64,000 nucleotides of DNA from assembly GCF_001655675.1 (NCBI RefSeq), contig NZ_LYRP01000012.1, forward strand, positions 434,001 through 498,000. The letters run 5' to 3'. Position 1 is the first letter of the stretch. Every line of letters starts with the position of its first letter. This document shows, one piece after another, positions 8,459-17,814 of the stretch. The notes below the pieces were generated by a model that was given only the letters and a program-made list of their open reading frames with translations, had not been told where the DNA came from and did not search any database. This DNA comes from Mangrovibacter phragmitis. Its GTDB lineage: Bacteria; Pseudomonadota; Gammaproteobacteria; Enterobacterales; Enterobacteriaceae. The position numbers and the translations under genes were made by a program.

Positions 8459-9515
8459 GCATGATGCGCTGAAGCGTATACGTCGCTTCGGCAATAAATT
8501 GCAGGACTTTAAGGACCGGGCGGCCAAAAGCGCAACACCGGCTTCCCGTAATGTGAAAGCCCGCCATAAAGGGGGCAATAAACGAGGGAAGCCGGGTAAC
8601 CGTAATGTATTTAATGAACAGGTGCGTTACGCCTGGCAGGGGGCACTGGCTGACCTGCGCAGTAAACCTTTTGCCACATTTCTGACGGTAATGGTGATTG
8701 CCATTTCACTGACGTTACCCAGTGTATGCTATATCATTTACAAAAATGTCAGTGAAGCAGCAAGCCAGTATTACCCTTCGCCACAAATTACTGTGTATTT
8801 CGAGAAAACACTCGACGATAACGCGGCACAGCAAGTGGTGGGGCAAATCCAGGCAGAGCCTGGCGTCGATAAAGTCAACTATCTGACGCGCGATGAAGCG
8901 CTGGGTGAGTTCCGTAACTGGTCTGGTTTTGGTGGCGCGCTGGATATGCTAGAAGAAAACCCACTGCCAGCAGTGGCTGTTGTGGTGCCCAAAATTGATT
9001 TTCAGAATACGCAATCTCTGACTACGCTTAAAGACCGTATTTCCCGTATCCATGGTATAGATGAAGTGCGTATGGATGACGGGTGGTTTACACGCCTGGT
9101 CGCTATTACCCAGTTGGTAGGCAATGTTTCGGCCATGATTGGTATTCTGATGGTTGCGGCAGTCTTCCTGGTGATTGGTAACAGTGTGCGCCTCAGTATC
9201 TTTGCCCGGAGAGATACTATCAATGTACAAAAATTGATTGGTGCAACTGATGGTTTTATTCTGCGACCATTTTTGTATGGTGGTGCCTTGCTGGGCTTCA
9301 GTGGCGCATTTTTATCGCTGATACTGTCTGAGGTATTAGTGTTGCGTCTTGCGTCTGCTGCCGGAGATGTGGCGAAAGTATTTGGCACGACATTCAGTAT
9401 CAGCGGGTTTTCCTTTGATGAAGCCCTGTTGTTATTGTTGGTGGCAGCAATGATCGGGTGGGCAGCGGCATGGCTGGCAACAGTTCAGCATTTACGCCAC
9501 TTTACGCCCGATTAA
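8451..9515 (+). CDS. ftsX: FtsX, cell-division ABC permease-like protein
   Basis: FtsX is the inner-membrane partner of FtsE. Its large periplasmic loop recruits EnvC to activate the amidases AmiA and AmiB. The 354-residue protein (K-12: 352) has a basic cytoplasmic N-terminus, a first membrane helix (about residues 76-98), a periplasmic domain ([17 protein letters not shown] onward) and three C-terminal helices. The start is a GTG at 8451 lying within the last codons of ftsE, which equals the E. coli arrangement; the longer open frame upstream is out of phase with ftsE and has no homology support. Confidence 0.95.
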   Translation: MNKHDALKRIRRFGNKLQDFKDRAAKSATPASRNVKARHKGGNKRGKPGNRNVFNEQVRYAWQGALADLRSKPFATFLTVMVIAISLTLPSVCYIIYKNVSEAASQYYPSPQITVYFEKTLDDNAAQQVVGQIQAEPGVDKVNYLTRDEALGEFRNWSGFGGALDMLEENPLPAVAVVVPKIDFQNTQSLTTLKDRISRIHGIDEVRMDDGWFTRLVAITQLVGNVSAMIGILMVAAVFLVIGNSVRLSIFARRDTINVQKLIGATDGFILRPFLYGGALLGFSGAFLSLILSEVLVLRLASAAGDVAKVFGTTFSISGFSFDEALLLLLVAAMIGWAAAWLATVQHLRHFTPD

Positions 9516-9523
9516 AAAAATTC

Positions 9524-9532
9524 TGGTATACT
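9524..9532 (+). promoter_or_regulatory. Candidate distal rpoH promoter (extended -10)
   Basis: TGGTATACT lies just after the ftsX stop and corresponds in place to the sigma-70 promoter P1 of E. coli rpoH. No clear -35 element is visible. Confidence 0.5.
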
Positions 9533-9634
9533 CTCCCATTGCCTGCGAGAAATCGCAGCCGGGAGAGAGACGTAATGAATAACCCGGCGTCACTTTTCCG
9601 GATGTTCATACCTGTGTCACACTTTGTGTGTAAA

Positions 9635-9680
9635 ATATTCACAAATCATATGTGAACTTGTGGATAACTTTATTGTCATA
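9635..9680 (+). promoter_or_regulatory. rpoH sigma-E promoter overlapped by two DnaA boxes
   Basis: GAACTT (9654-9659) and TCATA (9676-9680) are separated by 16 bp, which fits the sigma-E promoter P3 of E. coli rpoH. A perfect DnaA box lies on the opposite strand at 9659-9667 (TGTGGATAA, complement of TTATCCACA). A second, 8/9 match is at 9635-9643 (ATATTCACA). In E. coli DnaA represses the internal rpoH promoters through two boxes at this place. TTCACA and TGTGAA at 9638-9656 also form an inverted repeat. Confidence 0.75.
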
Positions 9681-9786
9681 GCTAAGGTGTGAATGATAGT
9701 CTCGTTATTCAACACGCTTTGGTAAAAGCATGACTGCCTGACAGGGGTATGCTCAATACCAGGCGACAGGTGATGTGAGGATTTGA

Positions 9787-10644
9787 ATGACCAAAGAAAT
9801 GCAAAATTTAGCTTTAGCCCCGGTAGGCAATCTGGAATCGTATATCCGGGCGGCCAATACCTGGCCGATGTTATCGGCAGATGAAGAACGGGAGCTGGCT
9901 GAACGGCTGCATTACCAGGGTGATCTGGAAGCAGCTAAAAAGCTGATTCTGTCGCACCTGCGCTTTGTTGTTCATATTGCGCGCAACTATTCCGGTTATG
10001 GTCTGCCACAGGCTGACCTCATTCAGGAAGGCAATATCGGGCTGATGAAAGCGGTGCGCCGCTTTAACCCGGATGTAGGTGTGCGCCTGGTATCATTTGC
10101 AGTGCACTGGATCAAAGCTGAGATCCATGAATATGTGCTGCGCAACTGGCGTATCGTGAAAGTAGCAACAACCAAAGCGCAACGTAAACTGTTCTTTAAC
10201 CTGCGTAAAACGAAACAGCGTTTAGGCTGGTTTAACCAGGATGAAGTCGAAATGGTTGCCCGCGAACTGGGCGTTACCAGTAAAGATGTGCGTGAAATGG
10301 AATCACGTATGGCAGCCCAGGATATGACCTTCGATATGCCAGGCGATGATGATTCTCATGACAGCCAGCCAATGGCTCCGGTCCTCTACCTGCAGGATAA
10401 ATCTTCAAACTTTGCCGATGGCATTGAAGATGATAATTGGGAATCACATGCCGCCGATAAACTCACTCTGGCGCTGGAAGGCCTGGATGAGCGTAGCCAG
10501 CAAATTATTCGGGCTCGTTGGCTGGATGAAGACAACAAGAGCACATTGCAGGAACTGGCAGATCAGTATGGTGTCTCTGCTGAGCGTGTTCGCCAGCTTG
10601 AAAAGAACGCCATGAAAAAACTGCGAGCAGCTATCGAAGCCTGA
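9787..10644 (+). CDS. rpoH: RpoH, heat-shock sigma factor (sigma-32)
   Basis: RpoH directs RNA polymerase to heat-shock promoters. It has 285 residues (K-12: 284) and is almost identical through region 2 ([19 protein letters not shown]), the RpoH box ([13 protein letters not shown]) and region 4 ([19 protein letters not shown]). In E. coli the 5' part of this mRNA folds into a thermosensor that hides the start codon. The coding sequence here is conserved enough to expect the same, but I did not fold it. The ribosome site is GTGAGGAT eight bases upstream. Confidence 0.97.
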   Translation: MTKEMQNLALAPVGNLESYIRAANTWPMLSADEERELAERLHYQGDLEAAKKLILSHLRFVVHIARNYSGYGLPQADLIQEGNIGLMKAVRRFNPDVGVRLVSFAVHWIKAEIHEYVLRNWRIVKVATTKAQRKLFFNLRKTKQRLGWFNQDEVEMVARELGVTSKDVREMESRMAAQDMTFDMPGDDDSHDSQPMAPVLYLQDKSSNFADGIEDDNWESHAADKLTLALEGLDERSQQIIRARWLDEDNKSTLQELADQYGVSAERVRQLEKNAMKKLRAAIEA

Positions 10645-10662
10645 TTGGCACCGAACACAATC

Positions 10663-10696
10663 ACCCCGTTTGCTACCCGGCAGACGGGGTTTTTTT
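10663..10696 (+). terminator. Rho-independent terminator after rpoH
   Basis: ACCCCGT (10663-10669) pairs with ACGGGGT (10684-10690), followed by a run of seven T. It ends the rpoH transcript just before the convergent MocR-type gene. Confidence 0.9.
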
Positions 10697-10707
10697 ATGC
10701 CGGTCAT

Positions 10708-12213
10708 TCAGCCCCTGGTGGGTAATTCCAGTTCCGGACAAGCCCGGTGTATGCAGGGCAGTAACTTCAGAAATGCGCGTTCCATTTCCTCTTCGGGCAC
10801 ACAGGCAAACCCCATCAACAGCCCCTTATGTACCCGTGTTCCGAAGTAATAACGGGATAGCGGCCGCACCAGAATCCCCTGCGCGCTGGCGGCCTGGGCA
10901 ATCGCCACGTCATCGGCCGTTAAAGGCAGGTTTAAAATCAGGTGCAACCCGGCATTATTGTTGAAATCCCCCAGTGCCGGTTCACCTAAATAGCGAGTAA
11001 TCAGCCCTGCCAGAAAAGCCCGCCTGCGTGCGTACAGTAAGCGCATCCGGCGAATATGAGCTGTGTAGTGCCCCTGGGTAATAAACTGCGCCAGCGCATT
11101 TTGTGCCAGCAAATGCCCCCCGCGGTACAATTCCCCGTGTGCGGTTTTTAATGCACTGGCAATGGCTTTGGGAAGCACCACATAGCCAAGCCGCAAGGCC
11201 GGGTAGAGGGTTTTACTGAATGTTCCAATGTAAATAACGGGCGGGTCACGAACCAGACCCTGAAGGGCGGGAATCGGCTGCCCCGAAAAGCGAAACTCAC
11301 TGTCGTAATCATCTTCCACAATCCAGCTGCCACTGTAGCGCGCCAGAGCCAGTAAGCGCTGGCGGCGTTCCAGGCTCATGACTGACCCCAACGGATATTG
11401 GTGGGATGGCGTTACGAAAATCAGGCGTGGTGGCCTGCCTGTGAGTGGTGGGTCTGGTGGGTTCATGCCGTACTGGTCAACACTGACAGGCGTAATCCGG
11501 ACATCATTCATCCGCAAAATATTGCGAATTCCCCAGTAAGCGGGCTCTTCAATCCAGGCATTGTCGCCGGGATTGCACAGCATGCGGCTGATTAAATCAA
11601 ACGCCTGATGTATTCCTTCAGTAATCAGGATCTGGTCTGGGGAGCAGTGCACTGAGCGTGCGACACGTAAATAATCCGCCAGGGCGAGTTGCAGGTCGGG
11701 GCTGCCTCCCTGGCAACTGTAAGTCAGTTGTTGGGCACCAGGGCGGCGGCTGATCCTGGCCTGGATTTTACTGAATAGTGCATGGGGAAATGCGGTTACA
11801 TCCGGTACCCCAGGAATAAACGCTCCCCACTGCTGTGGGCTTGCACTACTGTGGTTCAGTAAGGTCTGACCACGCAATGAGAAGGCCTGAGACAGATCAG
11901 AGTCTTCTTCTGAGTTAAGTATTTCTGGAGAGGAAAAAAAAGTGTCTGGCAGGGTTTGTGCGATAAAAGTACCACTTCCCTGGCGGGAAACGATATATCC
12001 CTCGGCAAGTAATTGTTCATAAACTGTTAAAATAGTGTTGCGAGAAAAGCCAAGTTGCTGTGCCAAATCCCTGGATGGGGGCAAACGGCTCATTGGTACC
12101 AGACTACCATCAAGAATAGTCAGGCGTATCGCGTTGTAGAGCTGCTTATGCAGCTTATCTTCTGGCTGTTCTGCCAAACGTATTTGCAGTAAATCACCAA
12201 TCAACGAGCGCAA
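10708..12213 (-). CDS. MocR/GabR-type transcriptional regulator (GntR HTH fused to aminotransferase fold)
   Basis: A 501-residue chimeric regulator. Residues about 15-85 form a GntR-type winged helix (LPPSRDLAQQLGFSRNTI, then GYIVSRQGSGTF). The rest is a class I aminotransferase-like domain with the PLP-binding lysine in TFSKTLYPALRLGY (Lys334). MocR proteins sense amino acids or vitamin B6 through the bound PLP and usually control the divergent operon. Here that is a GABA transaminase and succinate-semialdehyde dehydrogenase, so a GabR-like role is inferred. The start is read as TTG at 12213, with GAGG and good spacing before it. K-12 has no gene at this position. Confidence 0.88.
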   Translation of the reverse strand: MRSLIGDLLQIRLAEQPEDKLHKQLYNAIRLTILDGSLVPMSRLPPSRDLAQQLGFSRNTILTVYEQLLAEGYIVSRQGSGTFIAQTLPDTFFSSPEILNSEEDSDLSQAFSLRGQTLLNHSSASPQQWGAFIPGVPDVTAFPHALFSKIQARISRRPGAQQLTYSCQGGSPDLQLALADYLRVARSVHCSPDQILITEGIHQAFDLISRMLCNPGDNAWIEEPAYWGIRNILRMNDVRITPVSVDQYGMNPPDPPLTGRPPRLIFVTPSHQYPLGSVMSLERRQRLLALARYSGSWIVEDDYDSEFRFSGQPIPALQGLVRDPPVIYIGTFSKTLYPALRLGYVVLPKAIASALKTAHGELYRGGHLLAQNALAQFITQGHYTAHIRRMRLLYARRRAFLAGLITRYLGEPALGDFNNNAGLHLILNLPLTADDVAIAQAASAQGILVRPLSRYYFGTRVHKGLLMGFACVPEEEMERAFLKLLPCIHRACPELELPTRG

Positions 12214-12236
12214 TTGGATCCCTCAATTTTTCTTAA

Positions 12237-12264
12237 CTGGTACTAGATTATAGGGCCATACCCT
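12237..12264. promoter_or_regulatory. Candidate MocR operator between the regulator and gabT
   Basis: The 129-bp divergent spacer holds the near-palindrome CTGGTACTAG (12237-12246) and, six bases on, AGGG-CCATA-CCCT (12252-12264). Their place between the two divergent start codons and the GGTA/TACC character fit MocR-family sites, but the sequence specificity of this regulator is unknown. Confidence 0.35.
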
Positions 12265-12342
12265 GTGTAAATAAACGTCACTGTATAAGTTTTGTTGCAC
12301 ATACGTGAAAGGCTACCAGCCTCAGTGACAGGAGAATTCAGG

Positions 12343-13623
12343 GTGAAAAATCAGCAATTAGATAAACGTCGTCAGGATGCCACACCGCGTGGCGTAGGTG
12401 TTATGTGTGGTTTTTATGCCGAAAAAGCCGAAAACGCCACACTGTGGGATGTTGAAGGTAATGAATATATTGATTTCTCCGCCGGTATCGCGGTGCTGAA
12501 TACCGGCCACCGTCATCCAAAAGTGATTGCCGCAGTAGAACGCCAGCTCCAGTCATTTACCCATACGGCCTACCAGGTGGTGCCTTATGAAAGCTATGTT
12601 TCCCTGGCCGAACGTATTAACGAGCGGGTACCTGTAGAGAAACCAGCAAAAACCACTTTCTTCTCTACCGGGGCAGAAGCGGTAGAAAATGCCGTAAAAA
12701 TTGCCCGCGCTTACACACGCCGCCCGGGCATTATTACCTTTTGTGGTGGGTTCCATGGGCGTACTTTCATGACGATGGCGCTGACCGGCAAAGTGGCCCC
12801 CTACAAAATTGGTTTTGGCCCGTTCCCCGGTTCTGTATTCCATGCGCAATATCCAAATGCACTGCACGGTGTGAGTGTGCAGGATGCGATGGACAGCATT
12901 GAGCGCCTGTTTAAATCCGACATCGAGCCAACCCAGGTGGCAGCCATTCTTCTGGAACCGGTCCAGGGCGAAGGCGGTTTTATCCCTGCCCCTGCTGAAT
13001 TTATGCAGGCGTTACGCACACTGTGTGATGAGCATGGCATTTTGCTGATTGCCGATGAAGTGCAGTCTGGTTTTGCCCGCACTGGCAAGTTGTTCTCCAT
13101 GGAACATCACAGTGTTAAACCAGATCTGATGACTATGGCAAAAAGCCTGGCTGGTGGATTCCCGCTGTCCGGAGTCGCCGGACGCGCGGAAGTGATGGAT
13201 GCGCCAGGACCGGGTGGGCTTGGTGGCACTTATGCCGGTAACCCGCTGTCTGTTGCCGCCGCTCACGCTGTGCTGGATGTGATAGATGAAGAACAATTGT
13301 GCCAGCGTGCCAGTCAACTTGGCCAGCACCTGGTAGAAGTACTGACTAAAGCCCGCGAAACCTGCCCGCACATTGCTGAAATCCGTGCACAGGGCTCCAT
13401 GGTTGCCGTGGAATTCCTGGATCCCCAAACCGGTAAACCGTCTGCTGATTTCACTCGGGGTGTAATGCAGCGTGCAATGAAAGAAGGCTTGCTGTTGTTG
13501 AGCTGTGGTGTGTACGGCAACGTGATTCGTTTCCTCTACCCGTTAACAATTCCTCAAACACAATTCAGTAAAGCGCTGGATATTCTGAGCCGCGCTCTGC
13601 AACAGGAGGCCGCGGCACAATGA
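12343..13623 (+). CDS. gabT: 4-aminobutyrate--2-oxoglutarate transaminase (GabT/PuuE type)
   Basis: This PLP enzyme moves the amino group of GABA to 2-oxoglutarate, giving succinate semialdehyde and glutamate. It has 426 residues and is a class III aminotransferase with the cofactor lysine in MTMAKSLAGG (Lys267), IADEVQSGFARTG and GGLGGTYAGNP. Several blocks (RGVGVMC, FTHTAYQVVPYESY, ALTGKVAPYKIGFGPFPGSV) are closer to K-12 PuuE than to K-12 GabT; the two do the same reaction, and the symbol gabT is given for the context. The GTG at 12343 is chosen because AGGAG lies eight bases upstream; the open frame further upstream lacks homology. The stop overlaps the gabD start (ATGA). Confidence 0.9.
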   Translation: MKNQQLDKRRQDATPRGVGVMCGFYAEKAENATLWDVEGNEYIDFSAGIAVLNTGHRHPKVIAAVERQLQSFTHTAYQVVPYESYVSLAERINERVPVEKPAKTTFFSTGAEAVENAVKIARAYTRRPGIITFCGGFHGRTFMTMALTGKVAPYKIGFGPFPGSVFHAQYPNALHGVSVQDAMDSIERLFKSDIEPTQVAAILLEPVQGEGGFIPAPAEFMQALRTLCDEHGILLIADEVQSGFARTGKLFSMEHHSVKPDLMTMAKSLAGGFPLSGVAGRAEVMDAPGPGGLGGTYAGNPLSVAAAHAVLDVIDEEQLCQRASQLGQHLVEVLTKARETCPHIAEIRAQGSMVAVEFLDPQTGKPSADFTRGVMQRAMKEGLLLLSCGVYGNVIRFLYPLTIPQTQFSKALDILSRALQQEAAAQ

Positions 13624-15074
13624 AACTGAATAATCCTGGCTTACTTTGCCAGCAGGCACTGGTCAATGGTCAGTGGTGCAACGCGCAGGATGGGAAAACA
13701 GAGGCTGTCACGAACCCGGCAACGGGCGAAGTGATAGCACATGTTCCCCAACTGAGTACGACTGAAACGGAGCGGGCCATTACTGCTTCTCAACAGGCAC
13801 AGGCGGAGTGGAAAGCGCTGACTGCCAAACAACGTGCCGGTTATATGCAGGCCTGGGCCACCGCTATTCTTGAGGCTCAGGAAGACCTGGCGCAGTTAAT
13901 GACAGCAGAGCAAGGCAAGCCGCTGGCGGAATCTCGTGGTGAAGTGGCCTATGCGGCATCGTTCATCACCTGGTTTGCTGAAGAAGCAAAACGGGTAGAT
14001 GGCAGTGTATTGCAGGCTCCTCAGGCCACCCAGCGCCTGGTGGTTATTAAGCAACCCGTTGGTGTGTGCGCGGCGATTACACCATGGAACTTCCCGGCCG
14101 CCATGATCACTCGCAAGGCGGCACCCGCGCTGGCCGCAGGTTGCAGCATGATTGTCAAACCCGCAGAGCAGACACCACTTACTGCACTGGCTCTGGGTAA
14201 ACTGGCGCAGGATGCTGGTATTCCGGATGGCGTGTTGCAAATCGTCACGGGCGATGCAGCCCAGGTTGGCAAAGTGCTGTGCGACAGCCCAGTAGTACGC
14301 AAGCTGAGCTTCACGGGTTCCACGGAAGTGGGCCGTATTCTGATGGCTCAATGCGCGCCGACCATTAAGAAATTGTCGCTGGAGCTGGGAGGTAATGCAC
14401 CCATCATCGTATTTGACGATGCGGATATTGATAACGCCGTGGCTGGCATTATGGCGTCTAAATTCCGTAACAGCGGGCAAACCTGTGTATGCGCCAACCG
14501 TGTTTATGTGCAGGACGGGGTCTATGACCAGGTTATGGACAAGCTGGTGCAGCAAGTTGAAAAGCTGACTGTGGGCGAAGGCACCAAACCGGGTACCACT
14601 CAGGGGCCGCTGATTGATAGTCAGGCTATCGACAAGGTGCAACAACACATTGCCGATGCCGTGAGTAAAGGCGCACAGGTGGTGACTGGCGGGAAACCCC
14701 ATGTACTTGGCGGAACCTTTTTTGAGCCGACGGTGGTGCGCGATGTGAACAAAACCATGCGGTTTGCCACTGAAGAAACATTCGGCCCTGTCGCGCCTGT
14801 ATTCCGGTTTACCACTGAAGCGGAAGTGGTGCAGATGGCGAACGACACTATTTTTGGCCTTGCAGCCTACTTTTTTACCCGCGATGCCTCGCGCCAGTGG
14901 CGTGTTTCTGAAGCGCTGGAATACGGCATGGTCGGCGTGAATACCGGTCTTATCTCAAATGAAGTCGCACCTTTTGGCGGCGTCAAACAATCTGGGCTCG
15001 GACGCGAAGGATCGCGCTACGGAATTGAGGAATATCTGGAGCTTAAGTACCTGTGTATCGATGTGAGCTGTTAA
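13620..15074 (+). CDS. gabD: Succinate-semialdehyde dehydrogenase GabD
   Basis: GabD oxidises succinate semialdehyde to succinate with NAD(P)+, the second step of GABA breakdown. The 484-residue protein (K-12 GabD: 482) has the aldehyde dehydrogenase motifs TPWNFPAAM, FTGSTEVG, the catalytic Glu255 in LELGG and Cys289 in SGQTCVCANR. The C-terminal block EVAPFGGVKQSGLGREGS is typical of the GabD subfamily. It is translationally coupled to gabT by a four-base overlap and followed by a permease gene after 58 bases. Confidence 0.95.
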   Translation: MKLNNPGLLCQQALVNGQWCNAQDGKTEAVTNPATGEVIAHVPQLSTTETERAITASQQAQAEWKALTAKQRAGYMQAWATAILEAQEDLAQLMTAEQGKPLAESRGEVAYAASFITWFAEEAKRVDGSVLQAPQATQRLVVIKQPVGVCAAITPWNFPAAMITRKAAPALAAGCSMIVKPAEQTPLTALALGKLAQDAGIPDGVLQIVTGDAAQVGKVLCDSPVVRKLSFTGSTEVGRILMAQCAPTIKKLSLELGGNAPIIVFDDADIDNAVAGIMASKFRNSGQTCVCANRVYVQDGVYDQVMDKLVQQVEKLTVGEGTKPGTTQGPLIDSQAIDKVQQHIADAVSKGAQVVTGGKPHVLGGTFFEPTVVRDVNKTMRFATEETFGPVAPVFRFTTEAEVVQMANDTIFGLAAYFFTRDASRQWRVSEALEYGMVGVNTGLISNEVAPFGGVKQSGLGREGSRYGIEEYLELKYLCIDVSC

Positions 15075-15132
15075 TCACCATTAAAACAACCTGGACCGGT
15101 GGGGGATGCCACCGGTTATTTAAGGAAGAACT

Positions 15133-16377
15133 ATGTCTGAGAATACTTCTTTCTCCCGGGCCTGGTCGGCTCGAGAGCGGGTTTCTGCACCCTCCAAACC
15201 CTTAAGTTTCCTCGAAGGCGTCGCCATGATTGTTGGGACCAACATCGGCGCAGGCGTCCTGTCCATCGCTTATGCATCCAGCAAAGCTGGATTCCTTTCT
15301 CTCTTGTTCTGGCTGGTTATTGTGGGCGTGTTAACCACGATTACTATGCTCTATGTTGCTGAATCTACGTTACGTACTCGTGCCCATCTCCAGCTAAGCG
15401 GCCTGGCAAAACGCTATGTCGGTGGCGTGGGTTCCTGGTTGATGTTCCTCTCTGTGTGTGTCAACAGTGTCGGGGCATTAACTGCCTATATGACCGGCAG
15501 TGGTAAACTCTTGCATTCCCTGTTAGGGGTATCACCAGCGGTGGGCAGTTTGTGTTTCTTCTTGCCTGCTGCGGGTGTGCTTTGGCTGGGGCTGAAGGCG
15601 ATAGGTCGTGGTGAAAAGTTTATCAGTGTCGGTATGGTTGTGATGATAACGGTGCTGGTGGCGGCTACGTTCCTGAAAGACACCACTCAAATGCGTTTTC
15701 TGTTGGAAGGTGACTGGCGCTATATGGTGCCGGTATTTAACGTGATCGCATTCTGCTTTTCTGCGCAATATATCGTGCCGGAAATGGCCCGTGGGTTCAG
15801 CGATAAACCCGCTCAGTTGCCCAAAGCCATTATGGTGGGAATGGGGCTGACATTCGTGTTATTAACGGTGGTGCCACTTTCAGTTATTTCACTAAATGGT
15901 CTGGATGCTGTCAGCGATGTTGCCACCATTTCCTGGGGTAAGGCATTGGGGGAATGGGCTTTCTTCTCTGCCAATATCTTTGCGTTATGCGCCATGCTCA
16001 CTTCGTATTGGGGGTTGGGTGGTAGCTTTCTGACTAATATCTTCGACAAATTTTCACTTGGCAGTGATACCCAGTCACTCCGTCGGTTTGGCGTAATGCT
16101 GCTGGTGGTGGTTCCGCCGTTTATTCTGGCGTACAGCGGTATGGTGTCTTTTGTTAATGCACTTTATTTTGCCGGGGTATTCAGTGGCGTTATTTTGTCG
16201 ATTATGCCGATTCTTATCCTCAAAGGTGCCCGGGAGAAAGGGGATATTACCCCGGCCTGGCAGTGTGCTGATGTGATTACACACCCGGTACTCAAAGGTG
16301 TAATTGTTCTGATGTACATACTAAGCGCTCTCTACGCTATCGTTTCGGCATTAGGTTATTTACCCGCAGGTTGGTGA
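15133..16377 (+). CDS. Amino acid permease of the aromatic/hydroxy amino acid family
   Basis: A 414-residue inner-membrane protein with about eleven hydrophobic segments. The first helix carries VGTNIGAGVLSIAYASSKAG, which places it in the HAAAP branch (Mtr, TyrP, TnaB, SdaC relatives) of the amino acid-polyamine-organocation superfamily. It is the third gene after gabT and gabD with a good ribosome site (AAGGAAG) and a terminator behind it, so GABA or a precursor is the likely substrate by context. Sequence alone does not set the substrate, and the best-known family members carry aromatic amino acids. Confidence 0.8.
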   Translation: MSENTSFSRAWSARERVSAPSKPLSFLEGVAMIVGTNIGAGVLSIAYASSKAGFLSLLFWLVIVGVLTTITMLYVAESTLRTRAHLQLSGLAKRYVGGVGSWLMFLSVCVNSVGALTAYMTGSGKLLHSLLGVSPAVGSLCFFLPAAGVLWLGLKAIGRGEKFISVGMVVMITVLVAATFLKDTTQMRFLLEGDWRYMVPVFNVIAFCFSAQYIVPEMARGFSDKPAQLPKAIMVGMGLTFVLLTVVPLSVISLNGLDAVSDVATISWGKALGEWAFFSANIFALCAMLTSYWGLGGSFLTNIFDKFSLGSDTQSLRRFGVMLLVVVPPFILAYSGMVSFVNALYFAGVFSGVILSIMPILILKGAREKGDITPAWQCADVITHPVLKGVIVLMYILSALYAIVSALGYLPAGW

Positions 16378-16388
16378 TTTTCCACTCT

Positions 16389-16424
16389 CCCACTTGCTGT
16401 GTAGTGCTGGCAAGTGGGCTTTTT
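16389..16424 (+). terminator. Terminator of the gabT-gabD-permease operon
   Basis: CCCACTTGC (16389-16397) pairs perfectly with GCAAGTGGG (16410-16418), followed by CTTTTT. It closes the inserted GABA cassette before livJ. Confidence 0.9.
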
Positions 16425-16629
16425 GCATCACAAAAGTGTTGCAGTCTGTTGAAAAATGTTATTCCAAATCCACCAAAATAAGGTATGTTCAGGCAGAGTA
16501 TGCTGCATGGGCACGGGCAGCCTTACCGACAATAAAACAAATGGTGTGACAGGCGCACTTAAGCTGGCCGTTACAAAAAAGTGCCAAATACAACAAACTG
16601 CAATCACAACAAGAATGGGGAAACTCAGG

Positions 16630-17739
16630 ATGAATATGAAGGGTAAAGCGTTACTGGCAGGGTGTATTGCTCTGGCGATGAGCGGCGTGGCAGTGGCTAA
16701 GGATATTAAAGTCGCTGTTGTGGGTGCCATGTCCGGGCCGGTAGCGCAGTATGGTGACCAGGAGTTTACCGGTGCGCGCCAGGCTATTGCAGATATTAAC
16801 GCAAAAGGCGGGATTAAAGGCGACAAGCTGGTTGCCGTGGAATACGACGATGCCTGTGACCCGAAACAAGCGGTAGCCGTGGCGAACAAAGTGGTTAACG
16901 ATGGCATTAAATATGTTATTGGCCACCTGTGTTCTTCTTCAACTCAGCCCGCATCTGATATCTATGAAGATGAAGGTGTGCTGATGATTACGCCTGCTGC
17001 AACAGCGCCAGAACTGACTGCTCGTGGTTATAAACTGATTCTGCGTACCACTGGTCTGGATTCTGACCAGGGGCCAACTGCGGTGAAATACATTCTGGAC
17101 CACGTTAAGCCAAAACGCATTGCGGTGATCCATGACAAACAACAGTACGGTGAAGGTCTGGCCACATCAGTTCGTGATGGCCTGAAAAAAGCCGGGGCCA
17201 ATGTGGTGTTTTTTGATGGTATCACTGCTGGTGAGAAAGATTTCTCCACATTGGTTGACCGTCTGAAGAAAGAAGACATCGATTTTGTTTACTATGGTGG
17301 TTATCACCCGGAAATGGGCCAAATCCTGCGTCAGTCTAAAGCTGCCGGGCTGAAAATTCAGTTTATGGGCCCGGAAGGCGTGGCGAACGTTTCTCTGTCC
17401 AATATTGCAGGCCAGGCGGCAGAAGGCATACTGGTTACCAAACCGAAGAACTACGACCAGTTGCCGGCAAACAAACCGATTGTTGCCGCTATCAAAGCCA
17501 AAAAACAGGATCCAAGTGGTGCGTTTGTATGGACCACCTACGCTGCTGTTCAGTCTCTGGCTACCGCGCTGGAAAATACCGGTGGTGGCGATACTGAAGC
17601 TATGGCTGATTACCTGAAAGCCCACGGTGCAAATACGGTCATGGGGCCGTTGTCATGGGACCAAAAAGGCGACCTGAAAGGCTTTGAATTCGGCGTGTTT
17701 ACCTGGCATGCCAACGGTACAGCAACAGACGCTAAATAA
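16630..17739 (+). CDS. livJ: LivJ, leucine/isoleucine/valine-binding periplasmic protein
   Basis: LivJ delivers branched-chain amino acids to the LivHMGF importer. The 369-residue precursor (K-12: 367) has a signal peptide of about 23 residues ending ...GVAVA before [15 protein letters not shown]. The type I binding-protein fold is complete, with the disulfide pair in YDDACDP and [13 protein letters not shown]. The longer open frame upstream has no homology; ATG 16630 equals the K-12 start. An Lrp-controlled promoter is known in E. coli, but I could not assign its sites here. Confidence 0.96.
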   Translation: MNMKGKALLAGCIALAMSGVAVAKDIKVAVVGAMSGPVAQYGDQEFTGARQAIADINAKGGIKGDKLVAVEYDDACDPKQAVAVANKVVNDGIKYVIGHLCSSSTQPASDIYEDEGVLMITPAATAPELTARGYKLILRTTGLDSDQGPTAVKYILDHVKPKRIAVIHDKQQYGEGLATSVRDGLKKAGANVVFFDGITAGEKDFSTLVDRLKKEDIDFVYYGGYHPEMGQILRQSKAAGLKIQFMGPEGVANVSLSNIAGQAAEGILVTKPKNYDQLPANKPIVAAIKAKKQDPSGAFVWTTYAAVQSLATALENTGGGDTEAMADYLKAHGANTVMGPLSWDQKGDLKGFEFGVFTWHANGTATDAK

Positions 17740-17784
17740 CGGTTGTCAGTAAAAGCGCCCTCTGTGTGAGGGCCTTGTGGGCAG

Positions 17785-17814
17785 GGGCAGGTTATGCACC
17801 TGCCCATTTTTATT
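17785..17814. terminator. Bidirectional terminator between livJ and panM
   Basis: GGGCAGGT (17785-17792) pairs with ACCTGCCC (17798-17805) over a five-base loop, followed by ATTTTTATT. It separates the convergent livJ and panM genes. Confidence 0.85.

Noticed and set aside
13896-14702. 268-codon minus-strand open frame inside gabD
   Set aside because: Fully opposite a well-conserved dehydrogenase gene; no domain or start signal of its own.
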